Assembly: GCA_017311185.1 (NCBI GenBank)
Contig: JAESUZ010000974.1
Span: 1-64,000 of the forward strand
Source: Proteles cristata cristata
Lineage: Eukaryota > Chordata > Mammalia > Carnivora > Hyaenidae
DNA length: 64,000 nucleotides
Direction of reading: 5' to 3'
Shown piece after piece: positions 1 through 12,768 of this stretch (position 1 is the stretch's first letter; each line of letters starts with the position of its first letter). The translations under genes were made by a program, and so were the position numbers. The notes beneath the pieces were generated by a model. It made no database searches and was not told the DNA's origin. It saw only the letters and a program-made list of their open reading frames with translations.

Positions 1-1780
1 CTCTTGTTAGATGTAAAGTTCTGTTATGCTCTCTGCACCTGTGAGCGCTGCTGTATCCAGGTAGACTCTTTGACTCTCCAAGGCCTATCCTTTCAGAGAG
101 TGTTTTTTGAATGGTATCTCTTGGTCTCTCTTGCTGGGACCTTGGTTATTTTATTTTCGTACTCGTAGTGATATTTGGGCCTCTCCATCATGTGTACTTT
201 GGCTTGTTTCTGGAGGTAGCCCTGGAGAGGAAAACAGACTGGCAAACACACAGAGAGCAGGGGCAAACAATCCCACAGACAAATCCGACTAACATGCAAT
301 CCTAGTGGGACAGCTAAAAAGTTAAGAGGAAAGACGGAAGAGGGAGGGCAATTCATAGAAAATAAAAAATACATTAAAAGGTCAAAAGGAAGAAAAGGAA
401 AGGAAAAAAGAAGCATATCAATGGACAAAGAATGGTTCATAGCATATAACCGTATTTCCCAGCTACAATTAAATAGCCAGATGTGTGCAGTGCTGGCTGA
501 AGAGCATAGAGACAGAGACAGAAGATAGGGCGGGGATGAGGCAAAATTGGAAATAGAACGAACAGGCAGAAAAGATAAGAAGCTTTTTTCAAAGAGTTAA
601 AGGGTGGAGTATGGTTGGTTAGATGAGGGAAGGATGCTGGTGTTATCCGGAGAAACTATATAGTCTAATTACTCCTAAGAAAAAGAGATGAAAAAGCCGG
701 GAGGTGTAGAATTTGCATCTAAAAAATGGACTAAATTTGATTGTTTAAGCATGCCGGTGACCAGAGGTAATCAGGCCAGTGCTCTGTTGGAAAAAAAAAA
801 GAAAAGAAAAGGGAGGAGGGCAGCTCTCAAGCAGGAATGGGCATGGTGTGATCCAATGCTTCAGGCGGGAGTTTTGCCTTGGTGGTTGTAGGGAGGAGAG
901 TGGTGGCACTCCACCTCGCTTTTATGGGCGTGTAAACTCCCAGCGTCAGGGGCTAAGCCAAAGTTTGTTGAGCTTTACAACCCAGGCCATTCCCAGCCTC
1001 CAAAACCCAGGCCAAGCACCCCGCTGAAATTGCCTCAGGCGATCCCCTGGCAACCCCCCTCAGGGCAATTCCAAGCCTCTTGGCTAGCTTTGGGGGTGGA
1101 GTCAGAAGTCGCTGCTCCCTTCTCCTCTGGGTCAGGCTGGGGAGCTTGGGCGGGGCAGGTGCCTTGTCTGCCAGCGTTCTGAGCCCACTGGAGTGAGGAA
1201 ATCAAGTTCCCTCTGTGTCTCCTCACCCAAAACACGAACTCACGTCAAATCTGTCAGTTTTTAGCTCTTTGCCTTCCCTCTAGAGCTCCAGCCAGCTAGG
1301 AGCAGGGACTCAGTTGCCTGTGCGTGGCTCCTCCAGGGGTCCAAGCCGATCAAGAGGATAATGGAGGCAGGCGGGCAGCTTCTCCCAGCCAGCCAGTAGC
1401 CAGCACAAAGAAGTAAACCGCCAGCGCAGTTCCTCCTGGGCGAATTGGAGCGTGGGAGTGTCTGTTGTGCAGGTATTTTGTGTGCAAGGTCTTTCTATGC
1501 TCCAAGCGGAGGTTTTTCTGTTTCGGACTCTCTTTTTCCCTCTTCTCACTCCCTGCAATGGGGGGTCGCCCCGTCCTTCCAGTCTCCTATCCAGGACCGA
1601 TTTTATCTTCCCCAGCTTGCACTCACGTTAGAAGTCTTTCCCAGTAGAATCTGCGTCCTTTTTCTCGCAATCTCTTCGGTTTCGTATGGTTTCCTATGGC
1701 TTCAGATCTTTTCCGTGTGAAGCATGGGCGCGACTGCAGGTATGGAGCTCCCTACTTCTCCGCCATCTTGCCCCTCCCTC
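1..1780 (-). mobile_element. LINE-1 5' untranslated region, minus strand, cut by the window edge
   Basis: Read on the minus strand this matches the 5'UTR of the L1 at 22041-23984 throughout. The L1 start, with its AAGATGGCGG-type motif, lies at 1760-1770, and position 1 falls about 17 bases short of the ORF1 start. ORF1 and the rest of this element are therefore expected beyond the left edge, which I cannot see. The 3' side of the 5'UTR (1 to about 785) is inverted-repeated by 1806-2570. No coding frame of note; short open frames here are incidental. Confidence 0.9.
1760..1770 (-). promoter_or_regulatory. L1 5'-end motif resembling a YY1 site
   Basis: Minus-strand AAGATGGCGG sits within about 15 bases of the L1 5' end. 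In human L1 a closely similar sequence binds YY1 and sets the transcription start. The role here is inferred from motif and position only. Confidence 0.5.
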
Positions 1781-2603
1781 CTTTTTTTTTTTTTTTTAAT
1801 TTAATCTGAGCACTGACCTGATTAATTCTGGTCACTGGCTTGTTTAAATAGTCACATTTAACCCATTCTGTAGATGTAAATTCTACACCTATGTACTTTT
1901 TCATCTCTTTCTCTCAGGAGAAATCAGACTATATAGTTTCTCTGGATAACACCAGCGTCTTTCTCTAACCTCTCCAACCATATTCCACCCTTTAGGTCTT
2001 TGAAAAAAACTTCTTATCCCTTATGACTGTTCATTCTATTTCCAATTTAGACTCATCCCAGCACTGTCATCTCTCTCTTCCTCTATGCTCTTCAACCAGC
2101 ACTGCATACACGTGGCTATTAATTATAGCCGGGATATCTGGTTATATGTTTTAAACACTTTTTGTCTATCGGCTAACTTATTTTTCCTTTTCTTTTCTTC
2201 TTTTTGACTTTTTAATGTATTTTTATTTTCTATTATTCGTCTATCCACTTCCTTCTTTTCTCTCTACGTTTTCATTTTCCGTCTCAGATTGCGTGTTTGT
2301 TGGATTTGTATGTGTGTTTGTGTGCCTCTGTTCCCTGTGTGTATGTCTGTCCATTTTCTACTCCAGGGCTACCTCAAGAAACAAGCCAAAGTACACATGA
2401 TGGAGAGTCCCAAATATCACAATGGGTAGGGAAAAAAAATAACCAAGGTATTAACAAGAGAGACCAAGAAATACCATTCAAAGAACACTTTCTCAAAGGT
2501 TAGGAACAGGAGAGTCAAAGAGTCTTCTTGGGGACAGCAGTGCTAACAGGTGCAGAGAGCATGACAAGTCTTTAAAACTTCAAGAGATACAAAGCTAAAC
2601 AAA

Positions 2604-3530
2604 ATGACGAAACAAAAGAGCTCTCAAAGAAATTCCAAGAAGCACTGACAGCTAAAGAACTGCTCAAAACAGATATAAGAAACATAACTGAACAAGATTT
2701 TAGAAAAATAATTGTAAAATTAATCGCTGGGCTTGAAAAAATCATGGAGGACACCAAAGAAATTATGGCTACAAATAACATGGAGCTTAAAAATAGGTAT
2801 GATGAATTAAAAAAATGGGAGAAATGAGATACATAGTAAACTGGAGGCGTCCAATGCACAGATTTAAGAGGCAGAAAGAAGAATAAGTGGTTTCGAGGAC
2901 ACCATTATAGGAAAAGAAGAAACTGAGAAAAGAAAGAGACAAACTGATCCAGGAACATGAAAGAAGAGTTCGAGAGCTCAGTGATACAGTCAAACGAAAC
3001 ACTATTCGTATCATAGGAATCCCAGAAGAGGAAGAGAGAGGGAAAAGTGCTGAACGAGTCCTGGAACAGATTATAGCAGAGAACTTCCCCAACCTGGGGA
3101 AGGAAGTAAACGTTGAAATACAAGAGTCTCAGAGGACTCCCCTCAGATGTAATTTGAATCGATCTTCTTCACGACACATTAAAGTAAAAATGGCAAAATA
3201 TAAGGAAAAGGAGAGAATTTTGAAAACAGCTAGGGAGAAAAGGGCCCTAAAATACAAAGGAAAACTTATCAAACTGGTGACAGACCTATCTAGTGAAACT
3301 TGGCAGGCCAGAAAGGAATGGAAGGAGATCATCAATGTGATGAACAGATAAAATATACAGCCAAGAATCCTCTATCCAGCAAGCCTGTCATTCCAAAAGG
3401 AGGGAGAGATAAAAGTCTTTCCAAATAAACAAAAATTGAGACAATTTGTCACCACTAAGCCAACCCTACAAGAAATCCTGAGGGGTACGCTGGGAGGGAA
3501 GTGTTTCCAGGAAAGAAGATCTCAGAGACA
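2604..3530 (+). pseudogene. LINE-1 ORF1 remnant (RNA-binding chaperone ORF1p)
   Basis: The normal start at 2604 is followed by a frameshift, and reading stops within about 15 codons. The coiled-coil and RRM region continue in other frames. The C-terminal RNA-binding part is clearest at 3154-3351 (65 codons open), where the Glu-Thr-Trp-Gln-Ala-Arg-Lys-Glu-Trp core is intact. That Trp is replaced by a stop in the copies at 22041 and 32258. ORF1p would form trimers that coat L1 RNA; this copy cannot make it. Confidence 0.85.
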
Positions 3531-3541
3531 CCACCACAAGC

Positions 3542-6500
3542 ATGAATTCCACAAAGGACACAATCACTCTAAACCCACATATTTCAATAAGAACACTGAA
3601 TGTAAATGGGCTGGATGCTCCAATCAAAAGACATAGGGTACTAAAATGGATACAAATCCAAAATCCAGGGGGCTTGGGTGGCTTAGTCGGCTAAGCGTCC
3701 GACTTTCGCTTAGGTCATGATTTCGCGGTTCGTGGGTTCAAGCCCCATGTCAAGCTCTGTGCTGACTGCCAGCTCAGAGATTTGAGCCTATTTTAGAGTC
3801 TGTATCTCCCTCTCTCTCTGACCCTCCCCTGCTCATGCTGTCTCTCTCTCTCTCTCCTAGAAATAAATTTAAAAAACATATTTAAATAAATCCAAAATCC
3901 ATCTATATAGAAACTCATTTTAGACTGAAAGATACCTTAAGATGAAACATAAGGGGATAGAGAAATATATATTATGCAACTGGAAATCAAAAGAAAGCTG
4001 AAGTAGTTATACTTATATCAGACAAACGGGACTTTAAATTAAAGACAATAACAAGGGATGAAGAAGGGCATTATATAATAATTACAGGGTCTATCCATCA
4101 GGAAGAACTATCATAAACGTATATGCCCTGAATATGGGAGCACCTAAATATTTAAAACAATTAATCACAAACAAAAACAATCTTATTCATAAGAATGTGC
4201 TAATAGCAGGGGACTTTAATACACCGCCTACAGCAATGGATAGGTCAACCAGGATGAAAATTACTAAACAAATAATGGACTTGAAGACACATTGGACTAG
4301 ACAGATCTGACAGATATATTTAGAACTCTACACCTTAGGCCACGGAATTCACTTTTTTTTCAAGTGCGCCTGGCATATTCTCAAAGATAGATCACATACT
4401 GGGCCATAAAGCAGCCCTCAATAAATATAAAAAATTGAGATCATACCATGCACACTTTCAGATCATAATGTTTTGAAACTTGAAATCAGTCACAGGAAGA
4501 AGTCTGGAAAACCTCCAAAATCATAGAGGTTAAAGAACACCCTACTAAGGAATGAATAGGCCAATCAGGCAATTAGAGAAGAAATTTTAAAATATAAGGA
4601 AAGAAGTGAAAATGAAAAGACAACAATCCAAAATCTATGGGATGAGGCAAAGACTCCTGAGAGGAAAGTACATTGCACTCCAGGCCTATTTCAAGAAATT
4701 AGAAAAAGCGCAAGTGGAAAATTTAACTGCTCACCTAAAGGAACTACAGGTAGAGCAACAAGGGCACCCCAAACACAGTAGAAGAAGAGAAATAGTAAAA
4801 ATCATAGCAGAAATAAAGACCATAGAGACCAAAGAAACAAATGAACAGATCAATGAAACCAAGAGTTGTTTTTTTCAAAAAATAAAGAAAATTGAGAAAC
4901 CTCTAGCCAGGCTTCTCAAAAAGTAAAGAGAGAGCACCTAAATAGACAAAATCATGAATGAAACTGGTCTTATTACAACCAAAACCTCAAAAATACAAGA
5001 AATTATCAGGGAATACTATGAAGAAGTATATGCCAAAAAATTGGACAACTTAAAAGAAATGGACAAATCCTAAACACACACTCAATACCATAATTCACAT
5101 GGGAAGAGGTAAAAAAAAATGTGAACAGACCCATAACTAGTGAGGAAATCGAATCAGTGATCAAAAATATCCCAACAAATAAGAGTCCTGGACCTGATGG
5201 CTTCCCTGGGGAATTCTACCAGACATTTAAAACAGAATTAATACCAATTCTTCTCAAGCTATTCCAAACAAAGGAAATAGAAGGAAAACTTTCGGACTTT
5301 TTATGAATTCAGCATCATTCTGATTCCCAAGCCAGACAGACATCCAGCAAAAAAGAGAACTACAGGCCAATATCCTTGGTGAATACGGATGCAAAAATCC
5401 TCAACAAAGATACTTGCAAATCGAACCCAACAGCACATAGAAAGAATTATCCACCAAGACCAAGTGGATTTCATTCCTGGGTTACATTTGGTTCAATTTT
5501 TGCAAATCATTTAGTGTGATCCATCACGTTAACAAAAGAAAAGATAAAAATCATATGATCCTGTCGATAGATGCAGAAAAATTATTTGACAAGACACAGC
5601 ATCGCTTCTTAAGAAAGACCCTCGAGAAAATCCAGATAGAAGGAATTTACTTAAATATCATAAAATCCATCTATGAGAAGCCCTCAGCTAACATCATCCT
5701 CAATGGGGAAAAACTGAGAACTTCCCCCTGAGATCAGGACCATGACAGGGATGTCCACTCTCACCACTGTTGTGTAACATAGTGCTGGAAGTCCTAGCAT
5801 CAACCATCAGACAACAAAAGGAAATAAAAGGCATCAGAATTGGCAAGGAAGAAGTCAAACTCTCACTTTTTGCAGATGACCTCATACTCTACATAGAAAA
5901 CCCGACAGACTCCACCAGAAGCCTACTAGAACTGATCCAAGAATTCAACCAAGTTACAGGGCACAAAGTCAACGTACAGAAATCGCTTGCATTTCTATAC
6001 ACCAACAATGAAGCTACAGAAAGAGAAATCAAGAAGCTGATCCCATTCACAATTGCACACACACACACAAAAAAAAAACCACACATAAAATACCTAGGAA
6101 TACACCTAACCAAGGATACAAGAGATCTGTTTGACGAAAACTATAGAAAACTTATGAAGGAGATTGATGAAGGTACAAAGAAATGAAAAACCTTCTATGC
6201 CCAGAGATTGGAAGAATAAATATAGTTAAGATGTCATTACTACCCAAAGCAATCTATACGTTCAATGCAATTCCAATCAAAATTCAACCAGCATACTTCT
6301 CAAAACTGGAACAAACTGTCCTCAAATTTGTATGGAACCACAAAATATCACGATTAGCCAAAGTAATATTGAAGAATAAAACCAAAACGGGAGGCATCAC
6401 CATCCCAGATTTAGCCTCTACTACAAAGCTGTCATCATCAAGACAGTATAGTTTTGGCACAAAAATAGACACATACACTAATGGAATAGGATAGAGAACT

Positions 6501-7623
6501 CAGAATTAGCCCCAAAATATTTCAGCCAACTTATCTTTGACAATGCGGTAAAGATTATACAGTGGAAAAAAGACAGCCTCTTTAACAGATGGTGTTGGGA
6601 GAACTGGACAGCAATATGCAGAAGAATGAAACTAGATCATTTTCTCACACCATACACCTCAATAAGTTCAAAATGGATAACGGACCTGAATGTAAAACAG
6701 GAAACCATCAAAACCCTAGAGGAGAAAACAGGAAACAACGTCCTTGTCCTCCACCACAGGAAGTTCTTACTTGACACATCCCCAAAGGCAAGGGAATCAA
6801 GAGCAAAAATGAACTATTGGGACCTCATCAAGATAAAAATCTTCTGCACGGCAAGGGAAATAATCTATAAAACTAATAGACAACCGACAAAAGGGGAAAA
6901 GAAAATTGCCAATGACATGTCAGATAAAGGGCGAGTTTCCAAAATCTATAAGAAACTCACAAATCTCCACACCTGAAAAACAAATAATCCAGTGAAGAAA
7001 TGGGCAGAAGATATGAACTGACACTTCTCCAAAGAGGACATCTAGATGGCCAACAGACACATGAAACGATGCTCAGCATTCCTCCTCACCAGGGAAATAC
7101 GAATCAAAACCACACAGAGGTACCACATCACACCAGTCAGAGTGGCTAAAATGAACAAATCTGGAGACTCTAGACGCTGGTGAGGATGTGGCCAAATGGG
7201 TACCCTCCTACACTGTTGGTGGGAATGTCAACTGGTGCAGCCCCTCTGGAAAACCGTGTGGAGGTTCCTCAAAATTTAATAATAGAACTCCCCTATGACC
7301 CAGCAATAGCACGGCTAGGAAATTTACCCAACTGATGTAGGAGTGCTGATGCATAGAAGCATATGAACCCTGATGTTCATAGCAGCACTCTCAACAATAG
7401 CCACAACAGGGAAGAGCCTAAGTGTCCATCAACGGATGAATGGATCAAGAAGATGTGGTTTATCTACACGATGGAATACTACATGGCAATGAGAAAGAAT
7501 GAAATCTGGCCATGTGTAGCAACATGGATGGACCTTGAGGGTGTTATGCTGAGCGAAATAAGTCAGGCAGAGAAAGACAAATATCATATGTGTGCACGTA
7601 TAGGAGGATTAGGAGGAGCTTAA
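3542..7623 (+). pseudogene. LINE-1 ORF2 remnant (endonuclease / reverse transcriptase)
   Basis: Starts at an ATG whose next codons parallel the ORF2 start at 24923. Recognisable blocks in order: endonuclease N-terminus with Leu-Asn-Val-Asn-Gly-Leu, interrupted by a SINE at 3668-3887; Ala-Gly-Asp-Phe-Asn near 4207; reverse transcriptase with Asn-Lys-Ser-Pro-Gly-Pro-Asp-Gly near 5180; Phe-Ala-Asp-Asp at 5869-5880; and a cysteine-rich C-terminus ending at 7623. The longest open piece is 138 codons (5770-6186). Several frameshifts and stops make it non-functional. Confidence 0.9.
3668..3887 (+). mobile_element. Carnivore tRNA-derived SINE (SINEC_Fc-like)
   Basis: Begins GGGGGCTTGGGTGGCTTAG, with a tRNA-like head (A-box-like and B-box-like GTTCAAGCCC), a CT-rich middle and an A-rich tail with AATAAA. 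A perfect 14-base target duplication, AAATCCAAAATCCA, flanks it at 3654-3667 and 3888-3901. It carries the 'TTTCGCTTAGG / CTGACTGCC / CCTAGAAATAAAT' diagnostic bases of one of two SINE subfamilies in this window. It interrupts L1 ORF2, so it is younger than that L1. Confidence 0.95.
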
Positions 7624-7729
7624 CGGAGGACCAAGGGGGAGAAGAAGGGCAGAAATGGTGGGGGAAAGGGGGAGAGGCAAACCATGAGAGACTCTTGAAT
7701 GCTGACAAAAACTGAGGACTGGTGGATGT

Positions 7730-7760
7730 GGGGGGGAGGAGGGGTGGGCATGGGGGAGGG
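7730..7760 (+). other. G-rich tract in the L1 3'UTR (possible G-quadruplex)
   Basis: Four or more runs of at least three G separated by 1-4 base loops (7730-7736, 7741-7744, 7746-7748, 7752-7756, 7758-7760). Polypurine G-rich tracts are usual in mammalian L1 3'UTRs. The equivalent site at 28876-28905 is weaker. Confidence 0.5.
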
Positions 7761-7835
7761 CACTTGTGGGGGTGAGCACTGGGTGCTTTCTGGAAACCAA
7801 CTTGACAATAAACTATTTAAAAACAAAGAAAGTAA

Positions 7836-9165
7836 TTGAATATGAAACAATGAAACGGGAAAACTTTCCATGCTCATGGATTAAAAGAATAAATATAAAT
7901 TTAAAATGGATGAAATACATAAATGTTTGACAGGAAACCATCAAAATCCTAGAGCGAAACACGGGTAATAATCCCTTTCTCATCAGACATAGTAACTTCT
8001 TAGTAGCTATGTCTCCTGAGGCAACGGAAACAGAAACAAAAATACATCATTGGGAATTGATCAAGATAAAAAGCTCTGCACAACAAAGAAAGTAAACAAC
8101 AAAATTAAAGGTCAATCTATTGAATATGAGAAGATATTTGTAAATGACATATCTGGAAATGACATAACTGATAAAGGGTTAGTTACAAAATAGAGAACAT
8201 AAAACTGAACACCCCAAAAAACAAATAATCCAGTCAAAAATAGGCAGAAGACAGGAATAAACATTTTTATAAAGGAGACCCATAGATGGCTAACAGATAT
8301 ATGAAAAGATGTTCACTATCACTTATCATTATGGTAATACGAATAAAAACTACAACGCAATATCAACACACAACTCTCATAATGTCTAAAAACAACAACA
8401 CAAGAAACAACAGGTGTTCATGAGGATGTGGCAAACAGGAACCCTCTTGCACTGTTGGTGCTAATGGAAACTTGTGTGGCTAATCTGCAATATGGAGGAG
8501 TATGGAGGCTCCTCAGAAAGTTTAAAATAGAACTACCCCATGATCCAGCAATTGCACTATGAAGTACTTACTGAAAGAATATAAAAATTCTAATTTGAAG
8601 AGTTACATGCACCCCGATGTTTATAGCAGCATTATCAACAATGGCCAAATATTGAAAGAGCCCAAATGTTGACTGAGGAATGGGTAAGGAAATGTGTTAT
8701 AGGTAGATAGATAGATAGAGATATCTATATAGAGGGACAATGGAATACTACTCAGGCATAAGAAAAAATTAAATCTTGACATTTGCAATGACATGGATGG
8801 AGCTAGAGGGTATTGTATTATGGTAAGTGAAGTAAGTCAATCGGTGGAAGACAAATACCATATGATGTCACTTATATATGGAATATAGGAAACAAACAAA
8901 TGAACATAGGGGGAGAAAGAAAAAGAGATTCAAACTAACAAACAGACTCTCCTATAGAAAACAAACAGGGTTACTGGAGGGGAGGTGAGTGGAGGTGGGT
9001 TAAATGGGTGATGTGACTTACGGGGTGCACTCTTTGTGATGAGCACCAGGTGTTTTATGTAAGTGATGAATCACTAAATTCTACACCTGCAACTACTATT
9101 ACATGATATGTTAACTAACTATAATTTACATAATAATTTGGAGAGAAAAATAAATAAAATAATGT
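7836..9165 (+). mobile_element. Older LINE-1 3' end, plus strand, with internal deletion
   Basis: Opens with the ORF2 stretch equivalent to 27320-27370, then jumps after about 60 bases to the equivalent of 27815, so roughly 450 bases of ORF2 are missing. It then follows the ORF2 C-terminus and 3'UTR to an A-rich end near 9165. Heavily mutated, with no long frame. A short GATA run lies at 8703-8720. It abuts the tail of the younger L1 at 7815. Confidence 0.85.
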
Positions 9166-9194
9166 GTAAATGGAGTTTATTAGTGACTAGGTAC

Positions 9195-9690
9195 AAGAAA
9201 TCTCACCTTATCTGCAGGGAATACATTGCTAAACCTCCAGTAGATGCCTGAAACCACAGTTAATACAAATATATATACACACACATACTATTTTTTCCTA
9301 TAAATATATACCTATGATAGTTTAATTCATAAATTAGGCACAGTAAGAGATTAACAATAATAACTAATTAAGAATAATAACTAAATAAAACTATTATAAC
9401 AATATCCTGCAATGAAAGTTTTGTGAATGTAGTCTTTCTGAAAACATCTTAATGTACTGTATGCACCCTTCTTGTGCTCAAGTCAGATGATAAAATGCCT
9501 ATGTAAAGGGATGAAATGAGGTGAATGATGTAGGCATTGTGATATAGTTTTAGGTTCCTATTGACATTCTGGCGTTATGTCAGAAGGAGGATCATCTTCT
9601 TCTGGACTTTGGTTAACAAAAGGTAACTGAAACTCTGAATAGTGAAACTGTGGATACGTTTCACTACGAGGTGGAGTCTACTGTAACTCT
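9195..9690 (+). mobile_element. Old non-autonomous DNA transposon of the TcMar-Tigger type
   Basis: The left part reads 'CTTATCTGCAGGG... GATGCCTGAAACCACAG'. The right part ends with repeats of 'GAAACT...TGGATA', the imperfect inverted complement. The middle 'AAATTAGGCACAGTAAGAGA' and 'GTAGGCATTGTGA' are what I recall of an ancient mammalian Tigger-derived element. Family name not assigned. No coding frame. Confidence 0.65.
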
Positions 9691-10295
9691 CTATAGTACT
9701 AAGATAACTGTATGAAGTTCTCCTAATTGTACCAATCCTTGACCACTGTCCTTACCCAGAGAAATCCTGAATAAGGGATAGACAGCAACAGCTCTCCAAA
9801 AGTCATTTTTTGCAATTTCTCAGTTGATCCCAAGAAATTCTCCAGGTAGCCAGTCAGTCTGGAATATAAGTGACCTCCAGTACCATTGCATTTGGCAAGG
9901 AAATGAAGACAGGGAAGATATTTTCTCTTCTGGTGGTCCTACAGATGTCCAGGCTTGGCCTTATCCTATAAGTACCATTTTTATTTTAATAAGAAGTCTT
10001 CTTGGGTGGGGTCAAGCCTACATAGTGCTTCCTTCCTGACACAAGGCACATTAGTAATCTTAGAGGAAGATGACATCAATATGATATCATACCCGTGCTA
10101 CTGGAGAATGTTGGATCTGTTAAGATCTTGCCTCCAAAGATTTTTTGCAATGGTAGTGCTATTGATATTCTCATGTGCAGCCAGGTAAAGAACCATTTGT
10201 CCCTTTGAAGGTGAAGAGAAATTGCTGCTGAAAGTTTTTGAAATAGGTCCTGAGTAAAGCACATTGGCTAAATCTCTAATACCAAAATGTTTCTT
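9691..10295. other. Unassigned 0.6 kb between DNA transposon and L1
   Basis: No repeat I recognise. Two short plus-strand open frames overlap here (71 and 77 codons, 9824-10188), without recognisable domains or coding context. It could be a decayed older element. No gene is called. Confidence 0.4.
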
Positions 10296-11720
10296 TTATG
10301 TTTCAACTTTTTATTTAAATTCTGGTTAGTTAACATATATAGTAAAATTGGCTTAAGGTGTGTAATTTAATGATTCATCACTTATATGTGACATCCAGGG
10401 CTTTCCCTAATACTCATCAATCCATTTAGTCCATCCCTGCACACCTCCTTCCATCAACCCACAATTTGTTCTCTATAGTTAATAGTCCCTTATGGTTTGC
10501 TTCCTTCTCTCTTTTATTTTCCCTTCCATATATTCATCTGTTTCTTTCATAAATTCCACATATGAATGAAATCATAAGGTATTTTTATTTCACTTAGCAT
10601 GATACGATCTAGCTCCATCCACGTTATTACAAATGGCAATACTTCATTCTTTTTAATAGCTAAGTAATGTCCCATGGTATGTGTGTGTGTGTTTATATAT
10701 CATTCATCACTTGATGGGCATTTGGGCTCTTTCAATACTTTGGCCACTGCTGATAAGGCTGCTCTAACATTGGGGTGCATGTGCTCCTTCAAGTCAGTAT
10801 TCATAAGGTAGTTCCATTTTTAAATTTTTCGGGAACCTCCATACTCTTTTCCAGAGCGGCTGCAACAGTTTGCATTTCAGCCAACACTGAAAGAGGGTAA
10901 CCCTTCCTCCCCATCCTGGCCAACATCTGTTGTTTCCTGTGTTGTTTATTTTAACCATTCTGACAGATGTGAGGTAGTATCTCATTGTGATTTTGCTTTA
11001 TATTTCCATGATAATGAATGATGTTGATCATCTTTTCAATGTGTCTGTTAGCCATCTGCATGTCTTCTTTGGGAAAAATGTTTCTGTCAATTTTTTGACT
11101 GGATTATTTGTTTTTAGGTTGTGGAGTTTGATAAGTTGTTCATAGATTTTGGATATTAAACCTTTATCAGTTATGGCACTTCCAAATATCTTCTCGCATT
11201 TTCTAAGCGGACTTTTAATTCTGTTTTTTGTTTCCTCAGCTGCTCAGAAGGTTTTTATCTTGATGAAGTCCCAATAGTTCACTTTTGCTTTAGTTTCTCT
11301 TGCTTGGTGGCATGTCTAGAAAGAAACTGCTACTGCTAAGGTCAAAGAGTTTGCTCCCTGTGTTCTTCTCTAGCATTTTGATGGTTTCCTGTCTCACATT
11401 TAAGTCTTTCATTTACTTTGAATTTATTTTTCTGTATGGTGTAAGAAAATAGTCCAGTTTCATTTTTCTCCATGTTGATGTCTAATTTCCCCAACACCAT
11501 TTGTTGTAGAGATTGTCTTTTTTCATTGGATATTCTTTCTTTCATTGATGATGACCATAGAGTTGTGGGTCTTTTTCTTGGTTCTCTATTCTTTTCCATT
11601 GATCTGTGTCTGTTTTGTGCTAGTACCATAATATCTTGATGACTACAAGATTGTAACATAGCTTGAAATCTGGTGGTGTGATGCCCCCAGGTTTGGTTTG
11701 CTTTTTCAAGATTGCTTTGG

Positions 11721-11937
11721 GGGGCGCCTGGTTGGCTCAGTAAGTTAAGCATACGACTTCAGCTTGGGTCATGATCTCATGGTTCATGAGTTTGAGCCCC
11801 GCGTTGGGCTTTGTGCTCACAGCTCAGAGCCTGGAGCCTGCCGTGGATTCTGTATCTCTCTATCTCTGATCCTCCCGTGCTCTCTCTCTCTCTCGCTCTC
11901 TCAAAATAATAAATAAACATTTAAAAATTTTAAAAAT
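11721..11937 (+). mobile_element. Carnivore tRNA-derived SINE
   Basis: Inserted in L1 ORF2 sequence; target duplication GATTGCTTTGG at 11710-11720 and 11938-11948. Removing the SINE restores continuous L1. It carries the 'CTTCAGCTTGG / CTCACAGCTCAG' variant bases and several point changes, so it is not among the youngest copies. Confidence 0.93.
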
Positions 11938-12768
11938 GATTGCTTTGGCTATTCAAGGCCTTCTGAGTTTCCATAAAAATTTTACTATTGTTGGTTCTGG
12001 CTCTGTGAAAAACTATTGTGATGTTTAGATAGGGATTGCATTAAATGTGCGGATTGCTTTGGGTAGTAGAGCTATTTTAACAACCTCATTCTTCCAATCC
12101 AAGAACATGGAATGGCTTTCATATCCTTGTGTCCTTTTCAATTTCTTTCACAAGTATTCTATAGTTTTCAGAGTACAGACCTTTTACATCTTTGGTTAGG
12201 TTTATTCCTAGGTATATTATTGTTTTTAATCCAATTCCAAATGGGATTTATTCTTTGATTTATTTTTCTGCTGTTTTATAATTGATGTGTAGAAATGCAA
12301 GAGAGATCCGCACATTGATTTTATATCCTGCAACTTTATTGAATTCATGTATAAGTACAAGTGATTTTTAGTGTAGACTTTCAGGTTTTCTACATAGGGT
12401 ATGATGTCGTCTGCAAGTAGTAAAAGTTTGACTTCTTCCTCACCAATTTTGGATGTCTTTTATTTCTTTCTGTTGTCTGGTTACTGAGCCTAAGACTTCC
12501 AGTACTATGTTAAATAACAATGTTGGGAGTGGACATCCCTGTCTTCTTCGTGACCATAGAAGAAAGGCTCTCAATTTTTCCACACTGAGGATATTAGCTG
12601 TGGGTCTTATGTATATGGCAGATTTTGGTGTTGAGATTTTTCCATCTATCCCTACTTCGTAGAGGTTCTTTTTTTTTTTCTTTTCCCAAGAATGGATGCA
12701 GTCTTTTTTTTTTCCAAATGCTTTTTCTACATCAATTGAAAGGATCATATTGTTCCAATCTTTTTGTT

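Larger units (their letters stand above)
1781..7815 (+). mobile_element. LINE-1, 5'-truncated, plus strand, both ORFs broken
   Basis: After a T-run (1781-1798) the sequence enters the L1 5'UTR about 1.15 kb from its start and runs through ORF1 (about 2604-3530), ORF2 (3542-7623), a purine-rich G-rich 3'UTR and the AATAAA end near 7808. A SINE with a perfect 14-base target duplication sits inside ORF2 at 3668-3887. The 5' junction is head to head with the minus-strand element at 1-1780. The copy is more diverged than the one at 22041 and has many frameshifts, so it is inactive. Confidence 0.93.

Noticed and set aside
3668..3760. tRNA-like sequences with A-box and B-box, repeated many times
   Set aside because: They are the heads of SINEs, followed by CT-rich bodies and A-tails and flanked by target duplications, so not tRNA genes.
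1..7815. Twin-priming as the explanation for the inverted 5' segment at the left edge
   Set aside because: The inverted and forward parts overlap by about 0.8 kb in L1 coordinates, and the inverted part runs out of the window; two elements are simpler.
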